The notes: generated by a model from the sequence alone, not told the origin. DNA of 64,000 bases from Rhinopomastus cyanomelas (GCA_013400115.1 VXBP01005118.1:633771-697770); one strand, 5' to 3'. Counted from the first letter of the stretch, positions 12,131 to 27,100 are shown. Made by a program: numbers and translations.

Positions 12131-15100
12131 GGATGGCAGGAAACCGAGCGGTTCCCGCTGTACTTTCCTTTCTGAGGCTTGTCAGGATGGTGGAGCCATT
12201 ATCCTGAGATCTGCCAGTCCTCCGTGGGCAGGCAGTATGTGGTTCTTGGAGAACTGGATTAAACTAGGATCGGCAGAACTGATCCTGAAATAGGATGAAA
12301 GCGACAGGTTTTCTGAGGAAGAAGAGGGAGCGGGCTCCTTCAGCAACAAGGGAACTGTTGCTGATACTAAAACTACTGCTAGCATGTTGTGTCATTCGCT
12401 TTGAAGCATGTTGCTTTGACGCTTATTGTGTTGTGGATCCATGTAGTGAACTTTTAGCCGCAGTTTATAATGTAGATTCCTGGTGCTGTTACCTCAGAAC
12501 TAACTGTCACTGTACTGCTAATGTTAGCCAAGTACACTCCTTCTTTTTAAATTGCAAATACTGCTTTCCGGTTGTGTGCTGAACAGTTCACAGTCTGTGT
12601 CAGTTCTGTTTTTCCTGTAGTCTGGACCAGACCTCTGCATTATTTGACCTCACAGGATACCTGGATGTGTTTCTGTGTGATACACTCTAGCAAAACCTGT
12701 TCTGAGGGGGGTCGGACCAAATGATCTCCAGTGGTCACTTCCAACCCTTACCATTCTATGGTTATATGAGGTTACATGTAGCTTGTTAAATGAGCAATAA
12801 GATATGGACTATGGGGCCCATCCCTTTGAAGCTTTAATAATTTACTAAAGGTTTCTTTTAATCTGTGTGTGCGTGGTCACTGAATGCCTAGAACAAAGGA
12901 TAGACTGCATCTTTTCTCCTCACCCACTCATCCTGTATCAAAACTTTTCTGATCTTATCTTTTTATGTAGCCTGGTGAAAAACATCTTGCCATATAGTTC
13001 CACAGTTTGGTAAGCCAAATTAACAGTGCTCGTGCTGAAACAAGGTAAGCTTGAGCTGCTTACCTTGCTCTAGTACTAGTGATCATCTAACTCCTCTGAG
13101 TTGCTCAGAGCAGTTAAAAACAGCAAAAAAAAAATTCAACAAACTGAAACAGCTGCAACCCAGCAAAGTGGAGAGAGGAGAGGGTAAAGGTGTGGGATTT
13201 GTGTGGCTAAAAGCCACAGGCAGGAAAAAACAAACCAAATCTTTGGGTAGAAGTGAGCCATTAAATCTGGGCCAACTAGACATCCTATTTTTTATTTGAT
13301 ACAGATAATACCATACCTCCTGACTGAAGGTGAAGAGGTGATCTCAGAGGGCTTATCTGGCAAGAAAGATACATAATCTGTCATTCAGTCTGCTACTGAA
13401 ACTGTTCTGAGAACAGTATTTTCTCTAAATAAGCCTTTGAGAGATATTTTTGCCTTTATACTGGACACTTCTTGGAATCATAGAGTCAGGTTGGACTTGA
13501 TGATCTATGAGGTCTCTTCCAACCTTGATAATACTGTGATACTGTGATATGTTTGGAATTGATCTCTAAGCTCATCAAGTCCAACCGCCAAGCCAATGTC
13601 ACCATGCCCACTAAAACATGTTTCCAAGTGCCAGATCTACATGTTTTCTGAACACCTCCAGGGGTGATGACTCCACCACTTTGCCAGGCAGTCTGTTTGA
13701 GTACCTGACCACTCTAAGTGAAGAAGTTTTTCCTAACATCCAGTCTAAACATCCTCTGGCACGACCTGAGGCCATTCATTCGTGTTCTGTCACTAGTTAT
13801 GTGGGAGAAGAGACAGACCATCACCTTTCCACAATCTCCTTTCAGATTGTTGTAAAGGGCAATAAGGCTTCCCCTCAGTCTCCTTTTCACCAAACTAAAC
13901 AACCCCAGTTCCTTCAGCCTCTCCTCAAAAAAGTTGTCCTCCAGGCCCTTCACTGGTTTTGTTGCTATTTGGACACAATCCAGCACCTCAATGTTGTGTT
14001 GAGGTGCCCAAAACTGAACACAGTAGTTGAGATGAGGCCTCACTAGTGCCAAGTGCAGGGGAGAATATCACTTCTCTAGTCCTGCTGGCCACACTATTTC
14101 TGATGCAGGCTGGGATGCCCTTGGCCCTCTTGGCCACCTGGACCCACTGCTGGCTCATGTTCAGCCACTGTCAATCAGGACCCCCAGGAAGTAGCCTTGT
14201 AGATTGTAGATTTTAGCCCCATGCACATGTAATGATATTGAGCTGGGACCCACAAAAAGCCCACACCAAAGCCTTCTTGTGGGAGAAAGGGCAACTGAAA
14301 AGAAATGTGTATTGCCCTTTGCAGTGTGAGGCATTTTCTTGTGCATGCAATGTTTTGACAATCAGCAGAATCGCATGGGAATCCTTTCGGCAGTATATGC
14401 TATAGCAGGATTTTAGCTAAGTGGTATAAATGTATTTGTCCTCATGAAAAGTGTGGAGGTTTTAACTTTCTCCCCGCTGCCTGAAGTTCACATGGAAAAG
14501 TTTCCTAACTGTTGACAGAAAGTCTGAAAGTGATGACGACTGTTCAAGTAAACTTCCTAATTTTTGTTTGTTTTACTAATTGTCTCATTTGATGTGCAAG
14601 AGCAAAATTTTCAAGTTACATGTAAGTCCCTGATTCCTACTGTAAGTCCATAGATAGTGACACTTACAGCCCCCTCTAAATGAAAGCACCAGATCTGTGT
14701 GTGTATGTACGTTATGTATGTAACTGGTGCTCTTTAAGGAATAGTGAAAATGACTGACCTTAATACAAAATATTTCTTTCAGATTATAGTGGACCGAGAT
14801 AGTTCTCTTGGATTAATGACTTAGCTAAAGGACATGTGCTTAACCACAATATTTGGAGATTATTGTATCCTCTTTGGTTAGGCCTGTATGCCCCACTTCT
14901 GCTGTAGGTCCTGCCTTTTACGAACAATTTTGCTTTTGACAAGATACATGGAGATCATCTACCTGTTAGGTGACTAGGTCCCAAGCAGTATCTGTTTCTA
15001 TGTGCTTTTCTAGTCTCTGGATGAAAGCTCTAGGTGCTTTTGTGAACTGGTCAGTAAAGGCATCTATTTGTTGTGTAGTCAGATGAGTGGAGACTGAGGC

Positions 15101-18100
15101 ATAGAGTAACAGAAGATGCCCTTGTTTAACCTCTGTCACTCTGCTTTCAAAACATCGTTACCACAAAAGAGATTTAGAAGAAGACTATGAAATGTAGAGG
15201 CATTAACTGGCTCATGAAAGAGGATGTCAGTTCTGAGAAAAGGAAAATATGAAGCCAGGCATTTTTGTTTGGATGGAGGCATGTGACAGACCCTCTTATA
15301 TTTTATTTATAAGGAAAGTGATCCACCCACTCTGTAATCAAGAGCTGCCAAATGTAATAGTTTGAATATCATATGCTTAACAGTAAGGGGCAGGTTTGTT
15401 CCTAGTGTACTTGTATCTTAAAAATTGTTTCAAGAAACAAACAAAAGGCACAAGGTTCATTAAATGATTTGGATCATGAGAAATATTATTTGGTACTTTA
15501 TTTTAATTTCTTGATTTCTAGCTTCAGTAGCTCTGTCTTTTAGAATTTGCTTCATGCTTTTTCTGAGGAGTGTGTAGGAGGCTGGATCATATTAGGTTGC
15601 ACCCTGTTGACACTTGGGAGGTGCTTAGTACAGCATTTTTGTTTGTGTGTATTTTAGCAAACATCCAGAACTGATCTCAGCAGCAAACAGATGGAGTGTG
15701 AAGGGGTGGTTATATTGCTGTAGTGACTTGCAGCAGCACTGCAAACACGTTTCTGTGCTCTGAGTTAGGTGCAGTTCCCACACATGTTCCAAGGGCAGCC
15801 CAAACAATGCATTGCAGTAACAAATCTGTGTGGTTTTGAAGGTGTGGACTGCCACAAATTGCTGCAGCAAGAGTAATTGTAGCTTCCAGGCCAGCCATAA
15901 GTTAGAGGGAGAAAAACATCATGTCCCTCTGCAAGCTGAAGGACAGCAGTAAATCATAGAATCATTAGAAATTGGAAGGGACCCCGAAAGATATCTAGTC
16001 CAATCCCTGTGCCACAGCAGGATCCCCTAGACCAAGTCGCCAGGAACACATCCAGGCGGGTTTTAAGCTTCTCCAGAGAAGGAGACTCTACAACCCCTCA
16101 GGCAGCCTGTTCCAAGGCTCGTCACCCTCACCGTGAAGTTCCTTCTGATATTTTTATGGAACCTCCTATGTCCCAGCTTGCACCTATTGCTCCTTGTCCT
16201 ATCACTAGATGACACCGAGAACAGCCTGTTATTGAGCTGGTTGTTGAACCTGTATATTCTGTGCAGTGCACTGCTACTATTCATACACTTCAAACCTCTT
16301 TCTATTAGCCTGTTGGCATACATGGCTGCTGTGTGACAATGTGCATCTTCCCAGAAAAGCAGGCAGTATGGTTCTAGGACTTGACCAAGGCCAGTCATTC
16401 ACACCAATGTGTTTTTTTGAAGGGCTAAGTGTTTTGCTTTCTGTCACACAACAACATGTTTAAAATGTGAAGCTTATTTCTCATGGGTACTAGGCTGGAG
16501 GTACCTGGTAGTGAGAATGGCAGCTTCCCATAATCTAGTCAAAATTTGACAGCTGAATAAATAAAATATTTTTTTTTAAAAGAGTTCTTCATGAGTTTAT
16601 TTGACTTTCAGATTAATCAGGCTGTGGTTATGTTTGTGCAGGTGAAATGGGGTTTTCCTTTGAATTTTGTTTAATCTTTGTAGATAACCTTGAACCCCCT
16701 CATTTGTTAAACTGGTGTTATCATGTAAGAAAACTTAAGTTAGAAATACTTTATGTGAAGTCCAATCTATAAGATCTATTGTTTTAAAAATGTCAATACC
16801 ACTATTTACTTGATAATCATATTAGACAAAAGAATTAAGGTTTTTGCCTTGTATTTTCTGTGGCATTTGTCAGTCTTTGTGCTCCACCTGAGAGCCCTGT
16901 AGAGCTGCAGACCTTTCAAAGCAAAATCAATATTTGTTCATTTGATTGATCTTTATATAAATATTTTCAGACAGTTTTCCCACCAAATATACTTCTAAAA
17001 ATGCAAACATTTCAGGTACTGCTTCCATAAAAGTAGTGGCCTTAATAGTGGGGGGTGGAGAAACCTGGTAACTTCTGGTGGTTGGGAAGGCAAGACCATA
17101 GCTCAGATAACTACAGGCAAGCCACTAAGTTTGTCTAAATTATAAACTGATCTGAAAGTGATGTTATTTCCAGAGAAAGATCATCTAGTCTAATCCCCCT
17201 GCCACAGCAGGATCACCTAGAAGAGAAGTAATTAGTTGGTACCATTCCCCTGAGATACTTTTTTCTCTGATGTAATTAGTGAAATGAGAGGTTATGTGTG
17301 AGTGGATGCCAATGCAAGTTCCCTGTTTCAGAGCAGGCATTTGGGAAGGTAGTGCAAAACTAGTTCCCTCTTGTAATAATGTAAATAAATATATACTGAG
17401 GGTTATGGTGAGAAACAAGACTTTACAGTATTAGAGAGACTGAAAGGCAGAATAACTATGATAGTATTGACAGATTAAGGTTTATAGAAGCAATGGATAT
17501 GTGCATTGTAGGCTGTTAGATCTTAACCCTATTTGAGGCCTTTTATGTAAAGGAATGATTTGAAAAGTATTTGCTTTGTTGCTTGTGTAAAGTGTCCAGT
17601 CCTACTGCAAAGTAGGACTGTAGTACAGCCTGTTCAGTACAATGCTTACTGTCAAGATAAATTTTTCTTTGAGCCCTATCAACATCTGTTTTCTTTTCAC
17701 AGATCTCCGATGAAAGTTGGATCCCATGTATTAAAGGTGAGTAGTCTCTTCTTAAAATCAATCAGTTGCTCTTTGATGAACAGTGCTAAGCATTTCTGCC
17801 TGCAGCAGTTGGTAGCCCTAGTATCTACACAAACAAGAAATTGTAGGCTTTCTTTATTGTAAGTAGCAATTGTGTTTATGTCTCTTGAAGTTCCAAATTT
17901 CTTTTTATTTAGGGTATGTTAACATGTCTTGAATCTAATTTTATTCTGAAACTCTTGAGTTCTACTTAATTACTAGTCTATCCTCTTTGGAGTGATTTAT
18001 GAGTAGTAAGCAAGCTCTCTGCATCACTTGGTTTTTGGACTTTGTTTATATAAAATTATTGACTTTACTATCTTCTGTCTTTGAAATAAGAAAAATCTTT

Positions 18101-21100
18101 AGTGTTTATACTTCAGAAGTCTCCTATCTAGGTTCTGTAAAGATAAAAGACTATATTTAGCTTAATGAGACAGTGTTGCTGCTTCCCACACAGGTAATTG
18201 GTATGCGGCATCTGTGCACAGTGACAGTGTGGCTGAATTAAAAAGGCAAGGAGTTGGAAACTTGTACAAGTAGCATTAATTTCCTGGTCTCAGAAGGGCC
18301 AAAGTTGATGCTACGCAACACTTTTGCATAGAGTAAAGAAGGCTTAATGTTTTTTCTGCAAAGTGTTGGTAAATTGTAGTTTCTGATTTGTCAGCAGCAC
18401 TGTATTCTGAATCAATAGTCTTTATACAGTGATACCACATCTTACAGTACAGAGATTTATCCCCTATTTTGTTTGTTCTTTAATGTCAGTTTAATGACTA
18501 AGTGTGACGTGACTTCTAAGAAATGTTGCTCTATCATTTTAACTAAACTCAGTGAACTTCAAAACTAACTTCAGTGTCTTGACCAAATTATTGTTCTGTA
18601 TGTTGCTTGTAGGTTGGTTGATTTGGGTTTTTAAAAATATGTTCCTGAGTCAGTTGTTCCAAGCTAAGTTTCTAAGGTTGGAAAAAGTAGTTGCCTCTGC
18701 TTGGTACCGTATCAGTTCAGTGAATGTGTGACTAATGGTGTAGGTTGTCTTGGAATGGGTGAGAAATATTTCATAAGTCCAAAGTTTAACAGGTGTGTGT
18801 GTTTAATGTCAACAAAATTAGAAATTATTGTAATGGACTTCTGGATGCCGAGTACACTTAAGTATTTAAGTCATCATACCTTTGAGGAGAGATTTTAGTG
18901 CTAAAGCAAAGTACAGCTTGCGTTTAGGTTAGAAAAAGTTTATAGAATGAGGAGGAGAGAGTGGAAGGGGAGGAAGAAATTTTTTGTGTAATTGCAGCTG
19001 TGTCTGTATGATGTGCTCTTTCTTGAGGACAGAATTCCCACGGGCGGATGACTACAGGAGTAGTGTGGGTTTTTTCATATAATAGGCAATTATGCTTTAA
19101 AGGTTCTATGTGACCAATTGGGTGTTTAAAAAAACACCCAGGAGAAACTTCTTGGACGTCTATACCGGATAGTCACTCTAAATCTTGTCAAGGTCCAAAA
19201 AAATATGGGGACATCTTAAGATTCCTATTCTCCATATTAAACATGTATCTTGTGCATATCAAAAGCTCTGATAGCCTAACAAAAGTTATTTATAAACATA
19301 ACAGGTAGCCTGTGGGGGCTTTAATGTTGTGGGGAGGCAGTTGAGGACTTCTGACATAATTTCCTGTCTCTAGACAGGAGGAAGGAGCAGAATAGCAGTT
19401 CTCTATCTCAACTTATGGAATCAGTTGAGATTGATTGTTTTAAGCTCAGTCACTTAAGTTTTAGTGAGTTTTCTCTTTTGTGTCCTTTATGCTATTGAAT
19501 TTGTCGTAGCTGTATTTTTGTTAGGTCATCTTACTGTAGAACTTAATACCTCCTTCTTTGGCCTTTTCTTCCCATAGGACACAGACAACAAACTGCACAA
19601 AGCTGGAAATGAAATCCTTGTGCAAGAACTGAAACAAGATGATTCAAAAGAGGTTAGCTAAATACTGCTTTGTGCTTCCAGCATCACACTAGAAATATTA
19701 AATAATTTAATAGTCTTTATCATGAAACGAATTTAGGTTAAAATTTGCTGTTAATGTTAGCAAAAAATTTCATCTCCAGGTAAAATCAAACTGAGCATTC
19801 TAAAAGCGTATTTAGGATTCACCGGTGTTAAATTATTTGTGGAATTTGCAGGATCATCTTCAGTAGCGTATGAGAACTCTGAAGAGTAAACTACATTTGT
19901 TATGTAACTTTCAAAGTATATTAAAGAGGAGTAGAAATTAGTCACTTAAGTTGTATTTTTCAGATACCCCTATTTCTGCACCTGGGTTCCAGAATTCTTA
20001 AACAAAGTTTATTGTATATAAAACAGCTCTTCAGGGACAGACTTCTTGCAGGGGTCGTACAGACTGACTGATAAGAATACTGCAGAATTGCGTGCTATTT
20101 AACGGTAGGATGGTTTTGTTTTTTAGATTATTGACAGTATTATAGAAGAAAGCCAGAAGGCACAACAGCTAGAGGACGATTCTTTAGCTTCTAGAGGAAA
20201 AGAACTGACTGTTCCAACTGCAGAAACAAATGCTTGGATTTCTGGGGCAGATATAATTAGTAATATTCCAGAAGTATTAGATGCTAAAATATCATTACAA
20301 GAAGACCCTAAAGAACTTGTGCGTCAGAGCGTGTGTAAGGATGCTGAACTGGAATCTGGAAAGCTTTTGTTTACACCTGAGCAACAGGAATCTCATAAAC
20401 TAACAAAAGTATCAAATGCTTCTGATCCTAAAATGGATGAAACTGGAGCACAAGAAGAAATAATAAAACATGAGGACATAACAGACAAGAAAGAGGCAAA
20501 TAATTTAGAAGAAGTGGCTTCAGATTTACCTACCAAAGACCTTTCTACAACTGAGGAAATGCCTCCAGCAAAACCACCAAGGCAGCTTACTGTAGAACCT
20601 GATATAGTTGCGAGCACAAAGAAGCCTGTCCCAGCACGACCACCGCCTCCAACAAATGTTCCTCCTCCAAGACCACCACCACCTGCACGGCCTGCTCCAC
20701 CACCCCGGAAGAAGAAGAGTGAACTGGATTTTGAAGTGCAGAAACCTGTTTTAGAAGGCAAGTGTTCTGTTTAGCTATAGGTTAACATATTTAGACATGG
20801 GTACTATTTTTGTGTTTTGAGAGAAGAATTGTTCAGTCTTGTGATTTCAGTTGAGGTCACCTCTAAATAAGAGAGGAAAAAAATGTTCATCAACCTCAGC
20901 CTCTCCAGCAGCCTTAGCTTCTCCAGTGATCTTAGCTTCTTACAGTGGAGAAATGCCCTTTTGCATTACAATTTCTTAATTCATAGACTTTCTTGTAAAC
21001 TACCATTTGCTACTAAAATAGCCACTATATAAAAACTAAAAAGAAAAGTTACACACTTCAAATAAAACCTGTGCAGTTTGTATTTGCATAGAAACACAAG

Positions 21101-24100
21101 TCAGAAGGTCTCATGAAAATGAATAATCCTGAGTTCCTAGGGAAATGACCAAAAAAGGAATTGTTAAGAAAGATTAAGAGGACAAGCATGAGATATTTTA
21201 ATTTGTTGGTGATTATGTTTTTAAAAAGTCAGAATTTTCAGAAAGTGTGTTCAGGAGTGTAACAATCCTAACGATGTTAGGAGTCTAACGATCTGTAGCC
21301 TGTTTATGGCAGGTGTTATCCTCTTCTTTCTGCTTCTTTCAGTTTCTCGAGAGAACTTTGCATCTGGTGGTCTTTTAACTCCAAGCACAGTGACAGAGAG
21401 CATGACCAAAGATTCTCAGCCTTCTTTGGATTTGGCAAGTGCAACTAGTGGAGATAAAATAGTCACTGCACAGGTATTAGGAAACTATTAGAAGTTCAGT
21501 AACTTCATTTTGTATTACTTTAGTGTTACAATAGAAATAATGTATGCTGTCTACAAAATTTCAGGAAAATGGGAAAGCAGATGATAGCCAAACAACAAAT
21601 GAAGTACATGGACCACAAAGACCCAGGTCTAATTCTGGAAGAGAGCTCACAGATGAGGTATTGATGAACGTGGTCTGTACACACAGTACATTCTTGTGCT
21701 TGCATACTTGTGCATTTCCAGTGTGTTGAATGAATTGGAGTAGTCACACACCCCTCCTTCATGCTCTGAACCACTCCATCCTGTGACCAGGGATGCCAAT
21801 ACGAGTGATAGCATGCTGGCTTTGTCCACCTGGTCCCTGAGTTATATGTGGTAGTAGTGCTTGGAATTATGAGCAGCAATAGGTGAGTTTTTACCACACA
21901 AACACGAGATCTCAGTGGGAGAGAACACCAGCAAACCTGGTATTTTGTCATGTGTTTAATGGGTAATAGAATTATTTTCCTAATACTAAAAAATAGTTAA
22001 TAACTTCATTAATCTTGATGATTTCAGGTTGCTGCCAGTTTTGATTTATGTTTATCTGTTTTAACTATTGCTGTACAGTTGTGTTCATGAGATGATCCAA
22101 AAATCCCTTTTCATTTGTGTAATACTAGTTAGCTCTAAATTTCTTTTCTCTGTACGTAAAGGTTGACTTTGGCTAAATCTGAACTACAGCTGTTAGACTA
22201 TCTGTAAAGGGAAGATTTCAATGTCTTTTAATTACATAATATCTTTTATATTAGCAGAGAAGTTGTCAGCTGTGGCTGATGTCTCAATAGATGCATTTGT
22301 AATTTCTGAAATTGAAGCTTGTGAAGACATGGAATAGTTCATCTGTGTGTCATGGTTGATACCGTTTTCATAACAGCCTAAGGGCATTTTTAAGATAAAC
22401 TTTGTCTTTGTAAAACACATATATAGTGAACTACAGAATTTTACATTCAGATAAATATTTGTAAGATCAGATTATTACTGCTTTGCTTTAGGTGTTGCAG
22501 TCTAATCAATTCATCTTATTTTTTCAATAGGAAATTCTAGCAAGTGTAATGATTAAAAACCTTGATACGGGTGAAGAAATACCCCTGAGTTTGGCAGAAG
22601 AAAAGTTGCCAACAGGCATTAATCCCCTGACTTTGCATATAATGAGGAGAACTAAAGAATATGTCAGGTAGGAATGATGATAGCTTCAGCAATTCGTGCG
22701 TTTTTGCATATGCGGAGGCTGCTCTTATGCAAGCAAGAGATCCAGGATTGGCTCTGACTGATTTGAGTGCAAATTCCCAGTTGTCTATGAACTAGGCTTT
22801 TTGTTGAATTCTTTTAAGTGAGTTAGAAGTTGATTATAATGCTGGAACTGGACAGACAAGTATGTCTGAAGATCCAGGGAAGTGCAGTTAGCACTGAAGT
22901 TCTGTTGTCATTAGTGTAGCTAATTACTAATTAGTGTAGCTTTAGTGTTTTCCTGTTCTCACTAGAGTTTTAGACCCTTCTAATATTTAAAACTGAGTCA
23001 CAGTGTCACAGTACAATAGGGATTGGAAGGGACCTTGAAAGATCATCTAGTCCAATCCCCGTGACACAGCAGGACCACCCTCCCAGACCAAGTCACGCAG
23101 CAACACATCCAGGCAGGTTTTAAACATTTCCAGAGAAGGAGACTCCACAGCCTCCCTGGGCAGCCTGTTCCAGTGCTGTGTCACCCTCACTGGGAAGAAT
23201 TAACTTCTCATATTGATGTGGAATCTCCTGTGTCCCAGCTTGCACCCATTACCCCTTGTCCTATGACTAGATGACACTGAGAAGACCCTGACTCCATCCT
23301 CCTGACACCCACCCTTCACATATTTATAGACATTAATGAGGTCACCCCTCAGTCTCCTCTTCTCCAAGCTGAAGAGACCCAGCTCCCTCAGTCTTTCCTC
23401 ATCAGGGAGATGTTCTACTCCATCGTCTTTGTGGCTCTGCACTAGACTCTCTGCAGCAGTTCTGTGTCCTTCTTGAACTGAGTGGCCCAGAACTGGACAC
23501 AGTATTCCAGATACAGTCTCACCAGGACAGAGTAGAGGAAAAGGAGAACCTCTCTTGATCTGCTAACCGCTCCCCTTCTGATCCACCCCATGATGCTGTT
23601 GGCCTGCTTGGCCACGAGGGCACGTTGCTGGCTCGTGGTCATCCTACTGTCTGTTTATCAATTCTGACAGAAAAATATAATTTCCTAACCATCAGGAAAT
23701 TTTGTCTCAGTGTGGATGTTTTGTGGGGTTTTTTTTTAAGTTCTAGACTTACTTGAATTTATACATGAGACAATTTTTTAGCTTGCTGTATTATAATTAA
23801 AAATCTCCCTTTTGTACAATCACACTCTTCTCTGTACAAACCCCTGTTTCAGAATTAACCACTATTCTTTTGATCTTGAAAAGCAAGATGCAAGAACAAG
23901 GTGGCATGTTACCAGTTCCTTGTAATGTAATGTGTTTTGTCTGCTCTTAGCTTTTAAAGCATCACAGTAAACTTAAGTTGAAACTTTACAGAAGGGAGTA
24001 ACCTGTCTTTGGCATCTGGAGAATGTATACAGTCTTTGTACCAAGATGCCCAAGAACTGAAAGATCTGTTTTGTTGCTCAACATCACACCCATATTTTTT

Positions 24101-27100
24101 CAATGTTTTACCTGAAGGAATAAAAACAGATCCTAAAATTAGGATCCTGTTTTAGTAATGTTTCATTCAGTTTAGATTGTTGATGGTTTCATGTTAAACA
24201 ATCGCTTCTGTATTTCCTAGCAATGATGCAGCACAGTCTGATGATGAAGACAAAATGCAGACACAGCAAACAGATACTGATGGAGGGAGGTTGAAACAAA
24301 AAACGTAAGATACTGTTTCATGTCCTTACAAAGAAAAGGGGTTTTGCATTTCTGTGTTGAAGCTTCCCTTCTGACTCAGGAGCAAGATACCTTTTAAGTA
24401 CAAGTGATGCCTGAATTTACATAAACCCATTGTTCTGCAGTTGAACTGAAGAGTATGTGACTGATGGTAAATTAAATGCTTGTTTTAAGAGGTGGCAATG
24501 GAAAGAGCTAATACTGCAGTCAAACCAAAACTATTGATTTCATAATAGCAAAAAAAAAAGAAAAGAATTTACCTGTGTTATATGTTTGAAAAAGCACTAT
24601 TGCTTTTAAAGGACCCAGCTGAAGAAGTTTCTTGGCAAATCTGTAAAGCGAGCAAAGCACTTGGCTGAAGAATATGGTGAACGCGCTGTAAATAAAGTTA
24701 AGAGTGTTCGGGATGAAGGTAAGTTGTATTGATTTGGTGGTATGTTGGCTTTTTTTCTACAGGATAGTCTTTATCCTTAGGCTTCTGGGAGTCAAAGGCA
24801 GTTGAGGGGCATATACTGTTGTATTACATCTGCACAATTGATGTAGCTTGTAGCTCAGTAGGCATTTTGAGACTAGTAGGATACAAAGATGTAAAGTAGT
24901 AGTTGAGAGACCTTTTCAGGTAAACCAGTTGAATACTGTGATTTTGTTACAAAGTTGTCTGGATATTAAAATGCAAACTTTCTCAGAAAGATATTCCACC
25001 AAAGGTAGAAGTGTGGGTTGTATTCATGAATAAAATCAGATTGTTTTCTGACAATCAGTGACACCATTGGAAAAATATCATATAGATTGAGCTCCTGTGA
25101 GAAGATTTCCCAATTAAATTCTCTCCTTTTTTCATCACTATTTCTTTCAGACTTCTAATAGTGCAGTAAGCCAGTCTAACCTACAGACTGAGATAAGTGC
25201 TGCAGAACTTAGGAATTTAACATCTTGTGTTGCCACTGGATGTTTACTCCAGTTATTTTGCAATTCTTATGCTTCATGAGCAAACCATTTCAGCGTTCTC
25301 AGTCAGAAGAAACCAACACAATAATTTCCAGCACACATTGAAATGACAGAAGTTGCTTAGTGCAGGATCTGCTGAATGCCAGACCTGTTCTAATAAGCAG
25401 TTCTTATTCTGGGTGTTCTGTGTTTTGATTCACTGCAACCTAAAATTAGCACAGATGTATTTTTAGACTCTGTTGCAACAGTACTCTTACATTAAGATCT
25501 TAAAATTGCCTTTTAGAAATTGCTAATTCAAGTCCAATCTGCTACCAAAAAGCATTGGCAAATGATAGTGTCGTGTACTGTTGAATTTGTGTTTCTCTTA
25601 GTCTTCCATACAGATCAAGATGATCCCTCTTCAAGTGATGATGAAGGGATGCCGTATACAAGACCAGTTAAGTTCAAAGCAGCACATGGCTTCAAGGGAC
25701 CATATGATTTTGAACAAATTAAAGTTGTTCAGGATCTCAGTGGAGAGCATATGGTAGGTCTCAAATTTTGTCTGCTGTTTTGCTGAATCTGTTCAACTTA
25801 AGATTCGACTTTTCATCTGCTCGTTGACCTCTGGAAATGATTCCTGGAGCTTGATTTCTTTTGAAGAACAGAGTTTTATTCTGGAAAATAATATTCTGGA
25901 AAGAAGTGCAAATTTGGGTGGTTTGACTAGATCTTCGAGGGAAAAAAAGAAAAGTCTCTAGATGCTCGGGCTTTGTGGATTTTCCAAAGCTTTTGGTGTC
26001 AAGTGGTGCTTGTTTTCTTGGTTCCCACAGTAGGGAAATCGGCTGAAATAGGTTGAGCTCCATTACCAGAACTGAGTTTAGAGCAGCAAGGTTGACTTAT
26101 TCAGCAGCAAATAAACTTGTCTGCTTATTAGAGATAAGAACACAAGTATTTAACAGAAATACTAGGTAAAGTATTTCTGTTAAATGTTTAAGAGAAAATA
26201 TTAGGTAAAATATTTCTGTTAAATAATGGAGGCAAAAGTGGGGAGAGACTAATGGGGTATGTGGATCAGAATGATAATGAGGGGAGAGGCCAGGCAATGG
26301 TATCTGCAGAGATGTGTGTGGAGAATAAGGCAGAAAAATGACCTATTCATCACTGCTGGAAGCGTTCATGCTTCCCTGCAGAGTCTGAAATGTGTTCTGG
26401 TATTGCTAACTTTGCATATTCTTCTGCTGAGAACAACTGAAACTGTTCCCCATCTCTGAGTGTCAGGCTGAGGATAACAACCTACAGCAGTCAGTTTGGT
26501 AACTGGAGATTTCAAGCTTGTCGTCCACAACTAAAGTTTCTAGTCCTACTGGTAATCAATGAGTGTTTCTGTCACGCCGATATTTGACTTATTAAAACTT
26601 AGGAAACTGCCCAAAAGCATCCTAAAATTATTCTAAGTTAGTGGAGTCAAATGCCCAGTATCTGGTCATTAAATAACAGGAGGAATTGGAACACTGCTTC
26701 TGTGGGACTGTGTTTTATTGACTATTGACTCTTTGAGCTTTGCAATAGAGAGATAATTGTCTTCATAGGCTTTGCAGAACCCTCATGCTAATTCTGAATG
26801 TGACAAATGTTTGTAGTTTGTTTCAGTTTCCAGAATTTATTTAATCAAGCACAGTTTCTACTAAAAAAAAAAAGGCATTAGCTCAGCTTGTGCTAACTTC
26901 AAGTGCAGCTACAAATACTTGTCAGTTCTGCAAATAAAATAGCAGGTTGTAAGTCACTCACAATCCTGACTGCTGTTAGTAACCGTGCTCTTTTTTCGTA
27001 GAGTGTTGTGGTAGTCCTGAGCTCCCTCAGCAACTCTCCCACAGTAATCTGCCCTGTGGGCTGTTTCTTTCAAGTTCTTTTTGCAAGTATGTTGTGCAAT

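Noticed and set aside
19119..19140. Hairpin as a transcription terminator
   Set aside because: The stem and A-rich loop look like a bacterial terminator, but it lies in an intron of a vertebrate gene.
20758..20774. WDR44 exon 4 continuing to the in-frame stop as the normal end
   Set aside because: Exon 5 onward matches WDR44 exactly and joins in frame through the GC donor. Reading through would be an intron-retention form only.
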